Shown here: positions 8,001 to 18,058 of the stretch, one piece after another
Position numbering within the stretch: position 1 is the stretch's first letter
Layout: the number at the start of each line of letters is the position of its first letter
Virus record (IMG/VR): IMGVR_UViG_3300029998_000013
Span: 62,001 to 126,000 of that record
Strand: one strand, 5' to 3'
Source: a virus
DNA length: 64,000 nucleotides
Position numbers and translations under genes: made by a program
Notes under the pieces: generated by a model
Databases searched by the model: none
Told to the model about the DNA's origin: nothing
What the model saw: the letters and a program-made list of their open reading frames with translations, nothing else

Positions 8001-8163
8001 GCTTGTTGCAGGCGATCCTGTTTTATTATGTTCTAAATGTAGTAAAATTATAAAGTACGCAAAGTACTTTTCAGAAGAAGACTGGCAAGCGTATAAAGGA
8101 GAGATTAAGCTCTCTCCACAGATTTGTGATGAATGTTTAGAAAAAGAACTAGATTATGAGTGA
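7978..8163 (+). CDS. Small two-CxxC zinc protein
   Basis: A 61-aa basic protein from the ATG at 7978 (an open frame upstream to 7912 lies within the previous gene). The pairs CSKC (18-21) and CDEC (50-53) suggest one zinc site. It ends with TGA at 8161-8163, directly followed in frame by TAA. If TGA is read as Trp the protein gains one residue and still stops. This is the only early gene whose stop is TGA. Confidence 0.68.
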   Translation: MKGKAKFKLVAGDPVLLCSKCSKIIKYAKYFSEEDWQAYKGEIKLSPQICDECLEKELDYE

Positions 8164-8401
8164 TAAGCACAAAGAATCAATATTACCAATCGACTGGTTT
8201 GGTTGGGGTGGAAGATTTCCGCAATTTTATTTTTACTCAGTAACTTTTACTGAAGACTTTGGTGTTTTCAAGAAAGGTGATGAGTGTACAGATTTAAAAG
8301 TGAATTATGAAGAAGGAGTCGTTGAAGAAATGCTAGATGGTGTTTTAGGGCGAACTCAAAAATTCAGATGTTTTCCAATTCCGGATGATAAAATTGACTA
8401 A
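8156..8401 (+). CDS. Last gene of the early operon, 81 aa, unknown
   Basis: An 81-aa protein with an aromatic N-terminal half (IDWFGWGGRFPQFYFY) and an acidic C-terminal half. It starts inside the preceding gene and is the last early coding region before a 338-base non-coding stretch. No motif was recognised. All Trp codons are TGG. Confidence 0.65.
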   Translation: MSDKHKESILPIDWFGWGGRFPQFYFYSVTFTEDFGVFKKGDECTDLKVNYEEGVVEEMLDGVLGRTQKFRCFPIPDDKID

Positions 8402-8672
8402 AAATTTTAATGTAGATACGCTTTAGAATCCCTGAGTGGCATTTTCTATGCTGTAGTGGAGACTTATATATTTCTTATCTTGAAAGTCCAAGGTTGGTCT
8501 TAAAATGAGTCAAGTGTATTTTACATTAAAGTAACAGTTTGGTCATGGCAAATTCTTATTGCGAAGGAATTTCAATAAGGATTTCGTAGTCATTGGGACT
8601 GCCGTTTATAGAAATGTCTGTAAACAATTTAGGGGAACTACGATGTGAATCGTGGTTCCCCTTATTTTTTTC
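8402..8672 (+). ncRNA. Hairpin-rich non-coding stretch, candidate small RNA or structured 3' UTR
   Basis: No credible open frame fills this stretch, unusual in so compact a genome. Several local hairpins are visible: CTTATTG (8555-8561) pairs perfectly with CAATAAG (8573-8579), TTTG (8538-8541) with CAAA (8549-8552), and GTTTA (8604-8608) with TAAAC (8621-8625). Smaller stems occur near 8435-8450 and 8480-8495. It ends in a strong intrinsic terminator. No T-arm consensus or UCA anticodon loop was found, so it is not an evident tRNA. It could be a processed small RNA of the early operon or its structured 3' UTR. No clear promoter was seen at its 5' side. Confidence 0.45.
8631..8671 (+). terminator. 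Strong intrinsic terminator of the early operon
   Basis: A 14-bp stem with one G-U pair: AGGGGAAC-T-ACGAT (8631-8644), loop GTGA, ATCGT-G-GTTCCCCT (8649-8662), followed by a U-rich tract at 8663-8671. It separates the early genes from the independently transcribed lysis gene. Confidence 0.9.
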
Positions 8673-8705
8673 ATTCATTATATAAGTTATTTCCAATAAT
8701 ACTAT

Positions 8706-8713
8706 TACTTTTG
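8706..8713 (+). promoter_or_regulatory. Bacteroidetes-type -7 box (TAnnTTTG) of the lysis gene
   Basis: TACTTTTG fits the -7 consensus TAnnTTTG of the Bacteroidetes primary sigma factor. It lies 27 bases before the lysozyme ATG and just after the early terminator. The -33 TTTG element is not clear. If functional, transcription would start near 8720 and the lysozyme would be made from its own host-type promoter, with a short A-rich leader. Confidence 0.55.
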
Positions 8714-8739
8714 TAAGTAACTGTAAAATCACTATAACT

Positions 8740-9426
8740 ATGGATGACTCAAAATTCGCTACTTTTAAACCTATAATAAATCAAGTATCTCAAGATAGAA
8801 ATGAAATGGCTGCATATTATGCAGCTAATAATCTAACTCCTGATAATGATTATTTATCTAGATATCTTTCTGGAATTACGCCTACTATACCTGCGGTTCA
8901 GACAGCACAGAAAATATCTCCTGTGCCTCAAGTTCAAAGTATTAGAGACTTGCTTAATCAAGCAATAGCAAAACGAGTTGCTGTAAATCCACCAATTGCA
9001 GCTAATGTAGAAAATGTTGCTTTAGATGATAGACCTAAAGAAGCTATGAATTTCTTTATAAGAAAAGGTCTTAAAAAAGAATGAGCTGCTGGAATTGCTG
9101 GAAATTTATATCATGAATCTGGATTTGATACTACTGTTCCTGGAGATCATGGATCTGCTTATGGGTTAGCTCAATGAAGAGGTGCTCGTAGAGAAGGTTT
9201 AAATCAATTTGCTAAAGTACATAATACTGATCCCGCTGCTTTTGGAACTCAATTAGAATATATCTATCATGAATTACAGAATGGTGAAAAAGATGCATTT
9301 GCTGCACTTCAAAGTACAAATAATGTAAGAGATGCTGCAAGAGCCTTTGCCTTAAAATTTGAACGGCCTAAAGTTTATAATACTGAAAGAGCTGATACAG
9401 CCGAACTTTATTATAAAAATTGATAA
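8740..9426 (+). CDS. Phage lysozyme (endolysin / tail-lysozyme-type muramidase) with in-frame TGA codons
   Basis: A 228-aa protein when TGA is read as Trp. TGA codons occur at residues 115 (9082), 146 (9175) and 228 (9421), and TAA follows at 9424. Residues ~100-228 match the phage tail lysozyme family: WAAGIAGNLYHESGFD with the likely catalytic Glu, GDHGSAYGLAQW, then a helical C-terminus. The Trp after GLAQ is a family-conserved position, which supports the reading. The first ~95 residues are a Pro/Gln-rich linker without signal peptide. In the standard code the product would stop after residue 114, before the catalytic domain. It stands alone between two terminators behind its own promoter. 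It could be the cell-lysis enzyme or a virion enzyme for DNA entry. Confidence 0.88.
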
Positions 9427-9472
9427 AAATAAAATAGCCCGACCACTTAATTGTGATCGGGCTATTTTTTTT
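9427..9472. terminator. Bidirectional terminator between lysis gene and late operon
   Basis: The perfect stem AAAATAGCCCGA / TCGGGCTATTTT, extended by CAC/GTG pairing around a TTAATT loop, has A and T tracts on both sides and can terminate both strands. It lies exactly between the lysozyme stop (9426) and the stop of the leftward late operon (9471-9473). Confidence 0.9.
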
Positions 9473-12400
9473 AAGATTGTTGATCTGTATCAATGAATTC
9501 AAAAGCTTTTACGTCTGTTAATAATCGTTTGATTGTCTTATCTCCATCCATAGTATCTTTAACATCACCCATAACTTTTAAACCATAAGTTCAGAATGCA
9601 GGCTCACTTCGAAGATTACCAAAAGTATTATTCCAAAGCATAGCTTCATTAATCATTTTTTTATTTACAGCCATTGAGAATGCTTTTGTTTCAGCAGTCA
9701 TACCCTCAGGATTATCTCCAAAAGCAGCTTCTAATAATAATTTAAATAAACAAAAAACTAAATACATAAGAGCTCCATCAGCTAATCCATATTTTACACG
9801 ATTAAGTCTAAGTTCATCTTGTGTATTAATATCTTCTGCAATTTCGGTAAATGATTTATGATCACATAATCCTTTATAAGTGTCTCGAATAGTTTTAGCC
9901 ATTGAGAATACAACACCTTCATGAGGTAGTCCTGTTCACTCAATTAAAGGATCGCCTGTATTTTCTCTTACATGGTCAAACCCAACAATTTCTCCAGTAT
10001 TTTCATCATGGATTGCTTTTCTCCATAATTTAATTTTCTTTCCATCAACTAACTCAGTAGCTTGTCTATGTACTCCAGTAATTTTAGTAGATTCGTCTAC
10101 GGGTTTACCAAATCACATATCCATTTTACCTGGTCAGAATTGCATAAATTGAAGATATAATAATCCAAATACAGTGTAATGTCAAGAAGGAGATTGTTCT
10201 TTATCATAATATCCATATACTGTATCAGTATAAGATTTATAACTAGATCGTTCTTTTTCAGAATAAGCTTGATCAATTAAATCCTCTTCTCCAAATTCTT
10301 TCATCTTGGCAATACGTCTTTGATCATTAATTTCTTCTCTAATAACATCATACATTTGTTTTTGTTCATTATATTTTGTATCAGTTGCAGAAGGTAAAAA
10401 GATATACTTACCACTAGGAGCTCTATATTGTTCTCTTACACTTAAGTAATGAGAGAATCGTTTATCCTTTCTAGGATCATATGTAATAAAACCATTCTTA
10501 TCTAAAGTGTGGGCATCCATACTTTCATCATGAATCATTTTAGCAACAAATAAAGACATACGATTGTAATAATCTGGAATTGTATTACAAGCATACATAT
10601 AAGGATGTAATCCCATAAATATTCCTCGACGATTTGTTTGAATCTTTCTTGCGTATGAATTTAAATCCATATTAGCAAAGGCATAGAATTTATTTAATGC
10701 TTCTATTTTATTAAATTCTAATGACATTTGCTTATCAATGGTTAACATCATTCCTAATGCTTTTCCATAATCTGCAAATGTAAATTGATCTTTTCCAAAG
10801 AATTGAGTAGCAGCTAATGCAGCCCCTTTATACATTCCAATAGCTAACTCTTTAACTAAAATGGCAGGTCTAAAAGCAAGCATTTGTGCAGTTGTAATTT
10901 TCTTAGCAACACCGGCAGCACTAATAATATCTGAGAATTCTTTATCAATAATTGGTCTATCATAAAAGGCCATATCAATTCTTTCTTGTATGTATGTAAG
11001 TGCCTTAGAAACATCTTTATTTTGTTTAGCTCCAGTAAGTTGAATTCATCATGCATAATCATTTAAAACTGGCAGAATATTATCAACATATTTTTTTCTA
11101 ACTTTTTCTTGAATTACTCTATGTGCAATAGCATCTAAATCAATTTCAAAACTCCAATCACCACGATCTTCAATTTGTTGAGCAATATATGAAGCAGACT
11201 GCTTTCCATATATTTCATACATTTCATAATAACCTTTTGAGACTTTTTCAGCTTCATTTCGATCTTTAGGATCCAATTCTCTGCCATCAACAAAATCTCT
11301 AACATTAGCTCCAAAAGTTCTTGCTGCGCGTTTTAGACCTTTGCCTCCTTCAGCTACAACTCCTTTATATTGACTTATAGTATTAGTTCAAATTAATGGC
11401 ATTCTGAAGTACTCTCCATTTTCAATATTAAACATAATTTTATCGACTCATTTCTTTGGAGCTGTTTTTTGAATAGTTTCAATTGAAGTTGGGTCGATTT
11501 TTTCTGCTATATCATTAGGAATATGCATTAATTGTCTTTGAATTTTAAAAAGGATGTTAGTTAAATACTTTCTTTGTGCAGGAAGCATTACATTATCTTT
11601 TTCAAAATTATATGGATTTTTAACCTGTCATTTATTTGATAGTTTATTTCCTTCATGTAATCATAGTGGATTAAAGTGCTTACGATAATCACCTATCATT
11701 TGTTGTTCTAATTGAGTATAATGAATATCTGCATAATACTCAGTAGTGTCTCCATGTACTTGAGAACCTAATTTATCAATTTCATGCCGCATTAAACTGA
11801 TACTACCTGTAATAATTCCATTGATTGTAAACAAATCTTTTGAAGCAATTTTATCAGGTGTTGTTGTTTTCAAACCACCAATAATACCAAGAATCTTTTC
11901 TTGTTCTTTATTGTATTCATCTAAATTATCAGAATAGAATGCTTTTAAAACACCAAAAAAATCTTGATATTTAATAGCATAATCACGCAATCCAGTGACA
12001 TCTCCTTCAGGAACAATTCCATAACGAGTTAATATTAAGCTTTTAACTAATGCATATAAATATTCAGCCGGTCTTTTAAAGTCTACTGCCGAATTAAATG
12101 TTTTTTCACCTAAACCAAAGAGTTCTCTTAACCCTTTTTCTGCAGCTCTTAAATCTTCAAGAGGAGCGTCAAGCATATTACCTCTAATATTGGCAAAAAG
12201 ATTATAAACAGATTCTTTTTCTTCAGAATCATAAGTACGTAGTACTCCATTAATAGCTTTGAAAACAACATCTTTAAATTCAGGAAGATCAGAATCTTTA
12301 TTAATTCTAATTTGATAATTTTGTTTAGCAGCCACCTCTTGAAAATCACTAAATGCTTCTCGAATATTTCGTTGCTTACTTACACCTTGATCTACGTCTA

Positions 12401-14150
12401 AGATTACAATATCTTGAATCTTATTAAGATTTAGTTTTAAATCATCATACATTTCATTGAGTACAGCAAACACTTTAAAATATTCTGCATCTAAATATGT
12501 ATATTTATTATCATATTTACTTAAGAAATTATTAGCAGTAATAGCTATAGGAATGATTTGTCCAGAAGAAGTATTACGTAATAGAATAATTCCTAAACTA
12601 TCTAACTCTGAAACTGATTCAATAACTGCATATTGTCCATTAAGGTATGGTTGCAGTGCATGTCTTGCTTGTTTTTGTTGATTTTCACTTGATAATTCTA
12701 ATTTATTAGCGTTTCCAGCATTAATAGCTACTGTAATTGCACTCTTTAATTGAATGACATTTCTATTATCCTTATTATCAAGAAAGGATAAGAATTGGTC
12801 TGCAATGTCTCCAGCTTTTTTAACTTTTTCTGCTTCAGTAAAGCTCGTAAAATTCTTAATTGCAATACGATTTGATTTAGCTGTAATTGGACTGTCTTCA
12901 TCCAATGGATTTTCAGTAACAAATTGATCTAAATCAGCTTTGTTAACAGTAAAGTAAGCTTGCTTTAGGATATCCTCAACTAATTTTTCTCTATGATATT
13001 CTCTACGAGTTGTTCTAATTTTATACTTTGGTAATAAAGAGACTAATGTATTAATTAATCGAAGTTCTCTATCTGGATTAGTTTCTAATTTAATAGAGTC
13101 TGGAATAAATTTATTTGCAATCTTAAACAACATACCATCATTAAAAATTAATCCAGCTTTTGGATCACCATTTCTAACTTGTTCATTACCTTTAGTCAAT
13201 GCTTTAGGATCTAATTTTCCTCCTACTAAGCTTCCAGTTTCAATTGGAATAATAGTTAAATCAGAGTGTGAAACATCAGTATATTGTCCTAATAAAGCCC
13301 TTTCAAAAGCTAATTGGTAATCAGATTGTAATTTCTTAGCGCTGTCTCACTTTTCAAAACCTCTTTTAGAGCTTTTAATTGAATAAATATGAGGAACTCC
13401 TTCGGAAGTTACTGTAACAAAATCAATATGTCCTGAGATATGAAAAGGAGGCTCTCCTTCAGTTGTTAATAAAATATCAAACATTGGAGTTCCTCTAGTA
13501 AATATTACTTTAGAAATTTCGTCAACAATACTATTTAATTTTGTATTTAAGTCTGTTGCTTGTTCAGCTTCAATTAAGTTCTCTGCAACAGCTTCTTTCA
13601 CTGCAGTAGCTATTGTAAGTTTTGATTGAGCTCGTGGGTCATTACTTTCAAAGTCATCAGCAATATTTCCAACTGCATTCTTAATTGCAATAATTAGTTT
13701 ATTAGTTTTTTCTTCAGCTTCCATTACTTCAAGAATATCTTTTTCATATTCTATAGATTCAGACAAAGTTGGATCTGCCTTAATTTCTGCTAAAGTCATA
13801 TCTTTTAAACTATCTTCTGTATGTCCTGATTCAACCAATTTATTTACAACTGATTGATACACACGTTTTGGTGCATCATATTCAGGACTTAATCTAGAAG
13901 CTGATATACCCATAGGTTTGAGGGTTTCCTCATTTTGTTGACTAATAAATTTAGTCAATGGAATTCTTTCAAGCTTACCTATCTCATCTCTACGAACTAT
14001 TTGCTTATGTATTGATTCTAAAGTAGAATCTTCAGCATTAGAACTATAGATATTAGAGTTTGCTAATGGAGTTTTTGATTTATAAAACTCCATTAGCACT
14101 CTTGCTAAAGATAGTGAATCCTGGTCGTTTACACTATATGTACATGCCAT
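9471..14150 (-). CDS. Giant virion protein, 1559 aa, with PD-(D/E)XK-like domain
   Basis: This is the last gene of the late operon, continuous only if TGA is Trp (TGA at 13347, 11661, 11049, 10182 and 9591 among others); it stops at TAA 9471-9473. Around residues 225-290 is a PD-(D/E)XK-like fold: Glu233, GHID with Asp243, HIYSIKSSK with Lys259, a Trp encoded by TGA, and a later QSDYQLAFERALLG helix (Gln/Tyr as in Cas4/RecB-like nucleases). The acidic residue before xK is replaced by Ser257, so activity is uncertain. The remaining ~1250 residues are helical and unrecognised; near the C-terminus LADGALMYLVFCLFKLLLEA could insert in a membrane. By position it belongs to the ejected giant proteins of crAss-like phages. 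Confidence 0.85.
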
Positions 14151-14157
14151 ATTATTA

Positions 14158-17100
14158 CTATTTACAATTAATTTTTATTTTCTTTTCTTTAATAGATTTT
14201 TGTAGCCAATCTCTAAAGTTAGCGTCAAAAAATATTAAATTAGCATTCTTAACATCTTTGCTAATATCTCTTTTATTAAAACCTGTAATGTCTTTTACAG
14301 ATGCAGAAAGTAATCCTTCTAAATCTTCAATGTTTAAATCATTAAATGATTCAGCACTTAAATCTTCAGACACTTCTGCTAAACCAGCCACAATACCATC
14401 AAATAATTGATTTTTAAAATCATCTTCAATATCAGCCAATCCATTGTCTAATAACTTTTGAGATAAATATGTTACTAAGTCTTCTTCAATAGTAAAGGCA
14501 TCTAAGGCCTTTTCTTTAAGTTTTCCAACTCGATGCCCTTCAATAATTTTATCATATAAAGTAGGTTTGGTATATCTTAAAGACGTTAAAAATAGATGTA
14601 AGAATTCATGAACAACATCATCTTCATTTGCTTTACTATTATACATATTAATTACAATAGTAGGTTTTCCATCTACATCGGGCTCAATTCAAGCCTTTTT
14701 ATTTTTATATTTCCTATATTGTTCATCATTTGTTGTATCTCAATTTACTCTTGAGACTTCAATATCAAATAAATTTGCAAACTTATAACCTACATAGGCA
14801 GCTAATTCATCACGATCAGTTAGTGTTTTTCTGCTTGGTTTAATATCAAGATTAGCATCCAAATCTTTTTGATTTTCAGAAGTAAATGGAAGATACATTG
14901 CTTTAAATACTTTATCATTAAATGCTTTATCAATATTTAAAGATCGGCGAATTGTAATAATTTTTCCATCGTTATTAATTCCATTATATTCTAAAGTCAT
15001 TATACCATTGTCTGTATTTACTACTTTAAACATTTTATTACTAAAGTCAATATTAGCACTTCCTGCAAAAGATTTAGCAAAACAAAAATAAGTATTTGTC
15101 TTAATATAATCTCTAAATTTATTATAATTTGGTCTAAGAATTCCACCTTTATCCTGCAAGATATACTCTTTTAAAGATTTGTTATATCTTTTAATATAAC
15201 CATTATCCTTTTGTAAAAGAAATAATTGTTTACCACGAACATTTTGAAGTTTATTTAAGTCCTTAATTAGCTCTTCAGTTACATCACTAAATTGATCTGC
15301 AATCGCATCCATACGAGGCCCTCATCTAACACTGCCAACATCATAATTGCCAGATTTTAATAGAGTGGGACTTATATTATCATTTACAAGTTTTGGTATA
15401 ACATAACGAGCAGGTACTAATTTAAAGCCATTAGCTTTATCAAGCATAAATCTATTTGTATCAATTTCATCAGCACTATTAGCTGATACTAATGTAAAAT
15501 TATTAAAATCAGCCATTGTTCTTCCATCTTCTGGAGCAATATCTCTTTTAGTAATAAATAAATTAGCTTTAGAAAAATCAGCAAATTCATAACTATGTCC
15601 AACGTCTACTCCATTTTTAATTTGAAGACGAACTGCATAGTTATCCTTTTTACTAATGATTTTATATAGAGTCCCTGAATTTTCTTCTTCTCCTGGAATT
15701 ACAAAGTAATCTCCGTCTTGAGCTGCTTCTGCAGTTAAGAAATAGGAAAAATTAGCATCACGAACTGATTGTTCTTTTAGATAGATATTGTCATATTCTT
15801 TAGCTACATCTTGTAACTCTTTAATTGTTAACTCCGGTAACTTAGGAGTAAACATTTCTACAATACTTTCTCTTGGTTGTGCAATAATTTTCTTAAGTGT
15901 ACGAGTTTTATCTGCATCTCTTGTTTTAACAATAATATAAACTTTATCATCAGATACAGCAGCAACTTGATTATAGAAAACGGAATCAGGATGGCCTTTG
16001 ACTCTAGTTACGATTTTAACAAAATCTTTGGGTTTAATTGGTAGATAATTCTTTCCTACTTTTTGAACGCGATCTAATGTTTCTAATAAATCACGTTTTT
16101 TACTTCATTCTTTATCTGTAAAGCTATCACTCAGTTCACTATTCAAAATAGTAAATGATTTAATATTTCTAAAGTCTACAGGAAAAGAACGACGTTTTTC
16201 AGTCTTAGAATTTAATCTAATTTCTCCAGGGAATATATCTCGAACAACACCTCAAGAATTTTCAATTGTTTTATTTTTCTTTTTATCGTAATAATCATAG
16301 CTAACAGTTGACCCACGTTTTACTAAAGTTTTAACAATATCCTCAGGTAATTTCTCCTGATCTTTAACTGTTACAATGAATTCTCCAGGAAATTGTTGCT
16401 CTAATGTTAAGGCATCTTGATGACTATCTATATCCTCAATTGGATTTAAATTATTTAATTTTTTAAAATAGAATAAACTATCAGGAGTTAATATAATAGA
16501 TTGATCTTTAGCTAATTCAGTTATGATACCATTAGCAGACCAAAATCCAGAATCTATTCTAATTCCACCCTTTTCTCTAACAATACTTGTGGGAATCAAA
16601 TTCATAGTTCAATTTGAATCTGACCTTTTTCCTTTTTTAACTGGGCGACCATCATTCAAAGGAATGCTAATAATATCTTGATATAGTTTTACATTAGATA
16701 ATGCTCAATCTTGTAGACTATTAATATCATCTTTAGTTATTTCTTCAGCTTTATCAAAATGATAATTAATTACATTCTTATGTATAAAATTTTGAATGGA
16801 TTCTTTACGTTGTTTCTTAAGAAATTCCCTATTTTCTTGATCCTCTTTATTAAACTCTTCTAGAACTTGAGCCATTCGACTTTTAGTCCCACTTCCATAC
16901 TTATCAGGACTGATATGTTTAAATAAAGTTTGTAGTACTTTTATATGTTGATTTTTACGCTTCTGTAATTTAGTAACAAATGTTTCTTCGTCAGTTTCTT
17001 CGGGTTCATAATTAACTAATAAATCATCAGCAACTAAGTTAATAATTTTATCAATTGCAGATTTAGTCCCAGTTTTATGAGATAACATCTTAAAGAACTC

Positions 17101-18057
17101 TGGATCCATATATTCACCCTCTTCATTAATATAACCTAAGAAGAATTTTTTAACATCAAAATTTGTTAAATTAATTTTATTTGTATAACCTTCATTATAT
17201 TCTTTAACAATACTAGATACATCTGATGCATTTAATTTTGATGAAAGATAAGTAAATATTCCTAAGAATAAAGAAAGTTCATTAGAATTATTATAAAAGA
17301 AAATTGGGGTTTTAGTAGCTTCATCTTCAACAACAATAGTAGTATTTAAAGAACCCTTATTAAAGGTTGCATTATAAAATGATTTAGTAGATCGAACTCC
17401 ATTTTTATTTGGAAATGCATAACCAATTAAATCTTTTAAAGCAGTTAAAGCATCAGAACTTTGATTAGCACCTTGCAACTTACTTATTTCAGAATTAAAA
17501 GAAGTAATCTGCTCATTAACAGATTTAACCCCAATTAAAGAATCAACTTCAACTTTTTGAAAGTACTTTTGACTTAATGTTTTATTTAATTCAAATAATA
17601 AATCAGATATAGAAATCTTACTTTCTGTTCCCCTAGTATTTCTTTTAATAATAGTAGCATCACTACGTAATATTTTAAATAAAGCATCATTAATATTTGT
17701 AATAGTTAATTCTTCATCTATTTTAGAGTTTATTCTATTAATGAATTGTTCTGTAATAGAAGTTTCTAATTCAGGATTAATTGCACTTATAGCTGCAGAA
17801 ACTTTAGGGCCTGATAAGCCTGAATTAATATGTTCAGAGATTTGATCTTTAATTGCTTTAAGTTCTTTGTCTCTAGATTCTTCAGCAGTTGTAACAGCTT
17901 CTTCGCTTAAGTCATCTGCCGAGAGAGCCTCGTTTTTTAATGCCACATAATCCCTTAATAATCTATCTAATAGGGGAGTTTGGGCGGCTCTAGTAAGGTT
18001 AGCGGAGAATTTTACTTCTCCGCCACCTGGTAATTTTATAATATAAAAACAATTCAT
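14158..18057 (-). CDS. Giant virion protein, 1299 aa, with HExxH zincin motif
   Basis: Continuous from ATG at 18057 to TAG at 14158-14160 (TAA follows in frame) when TGA is Trp; TGA codons at 16705, 16252, 15322 and 14740. The N-terminal ~450 residues are helical and charged, followed by beta-rich segments with repeated KIISKKDNY- and FVIPGEE-type strands. Near the C-terminus, DVVHEFLHLFLTSL contains HEFLH (His1150-His1154), the zinc-peptidase motif, in a helix as expected for a zincin. A protease acting during virion maturation or on entry is an inference. It starts one base past the stop of the polymerase gene and is in a different frame, so it is a separate polypeptide. Confidence 0.85.
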
Positions 18058-18058
18058 A

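Noticed and set aside
8402-8672. A suppressor tRNA in the non-coding stretch
   Set aside because: No GTTC-type T-arm, acceptor stem or anticodon arm with a UCA loop could be formed. The only TTTCAAT loop has no flanking stem.
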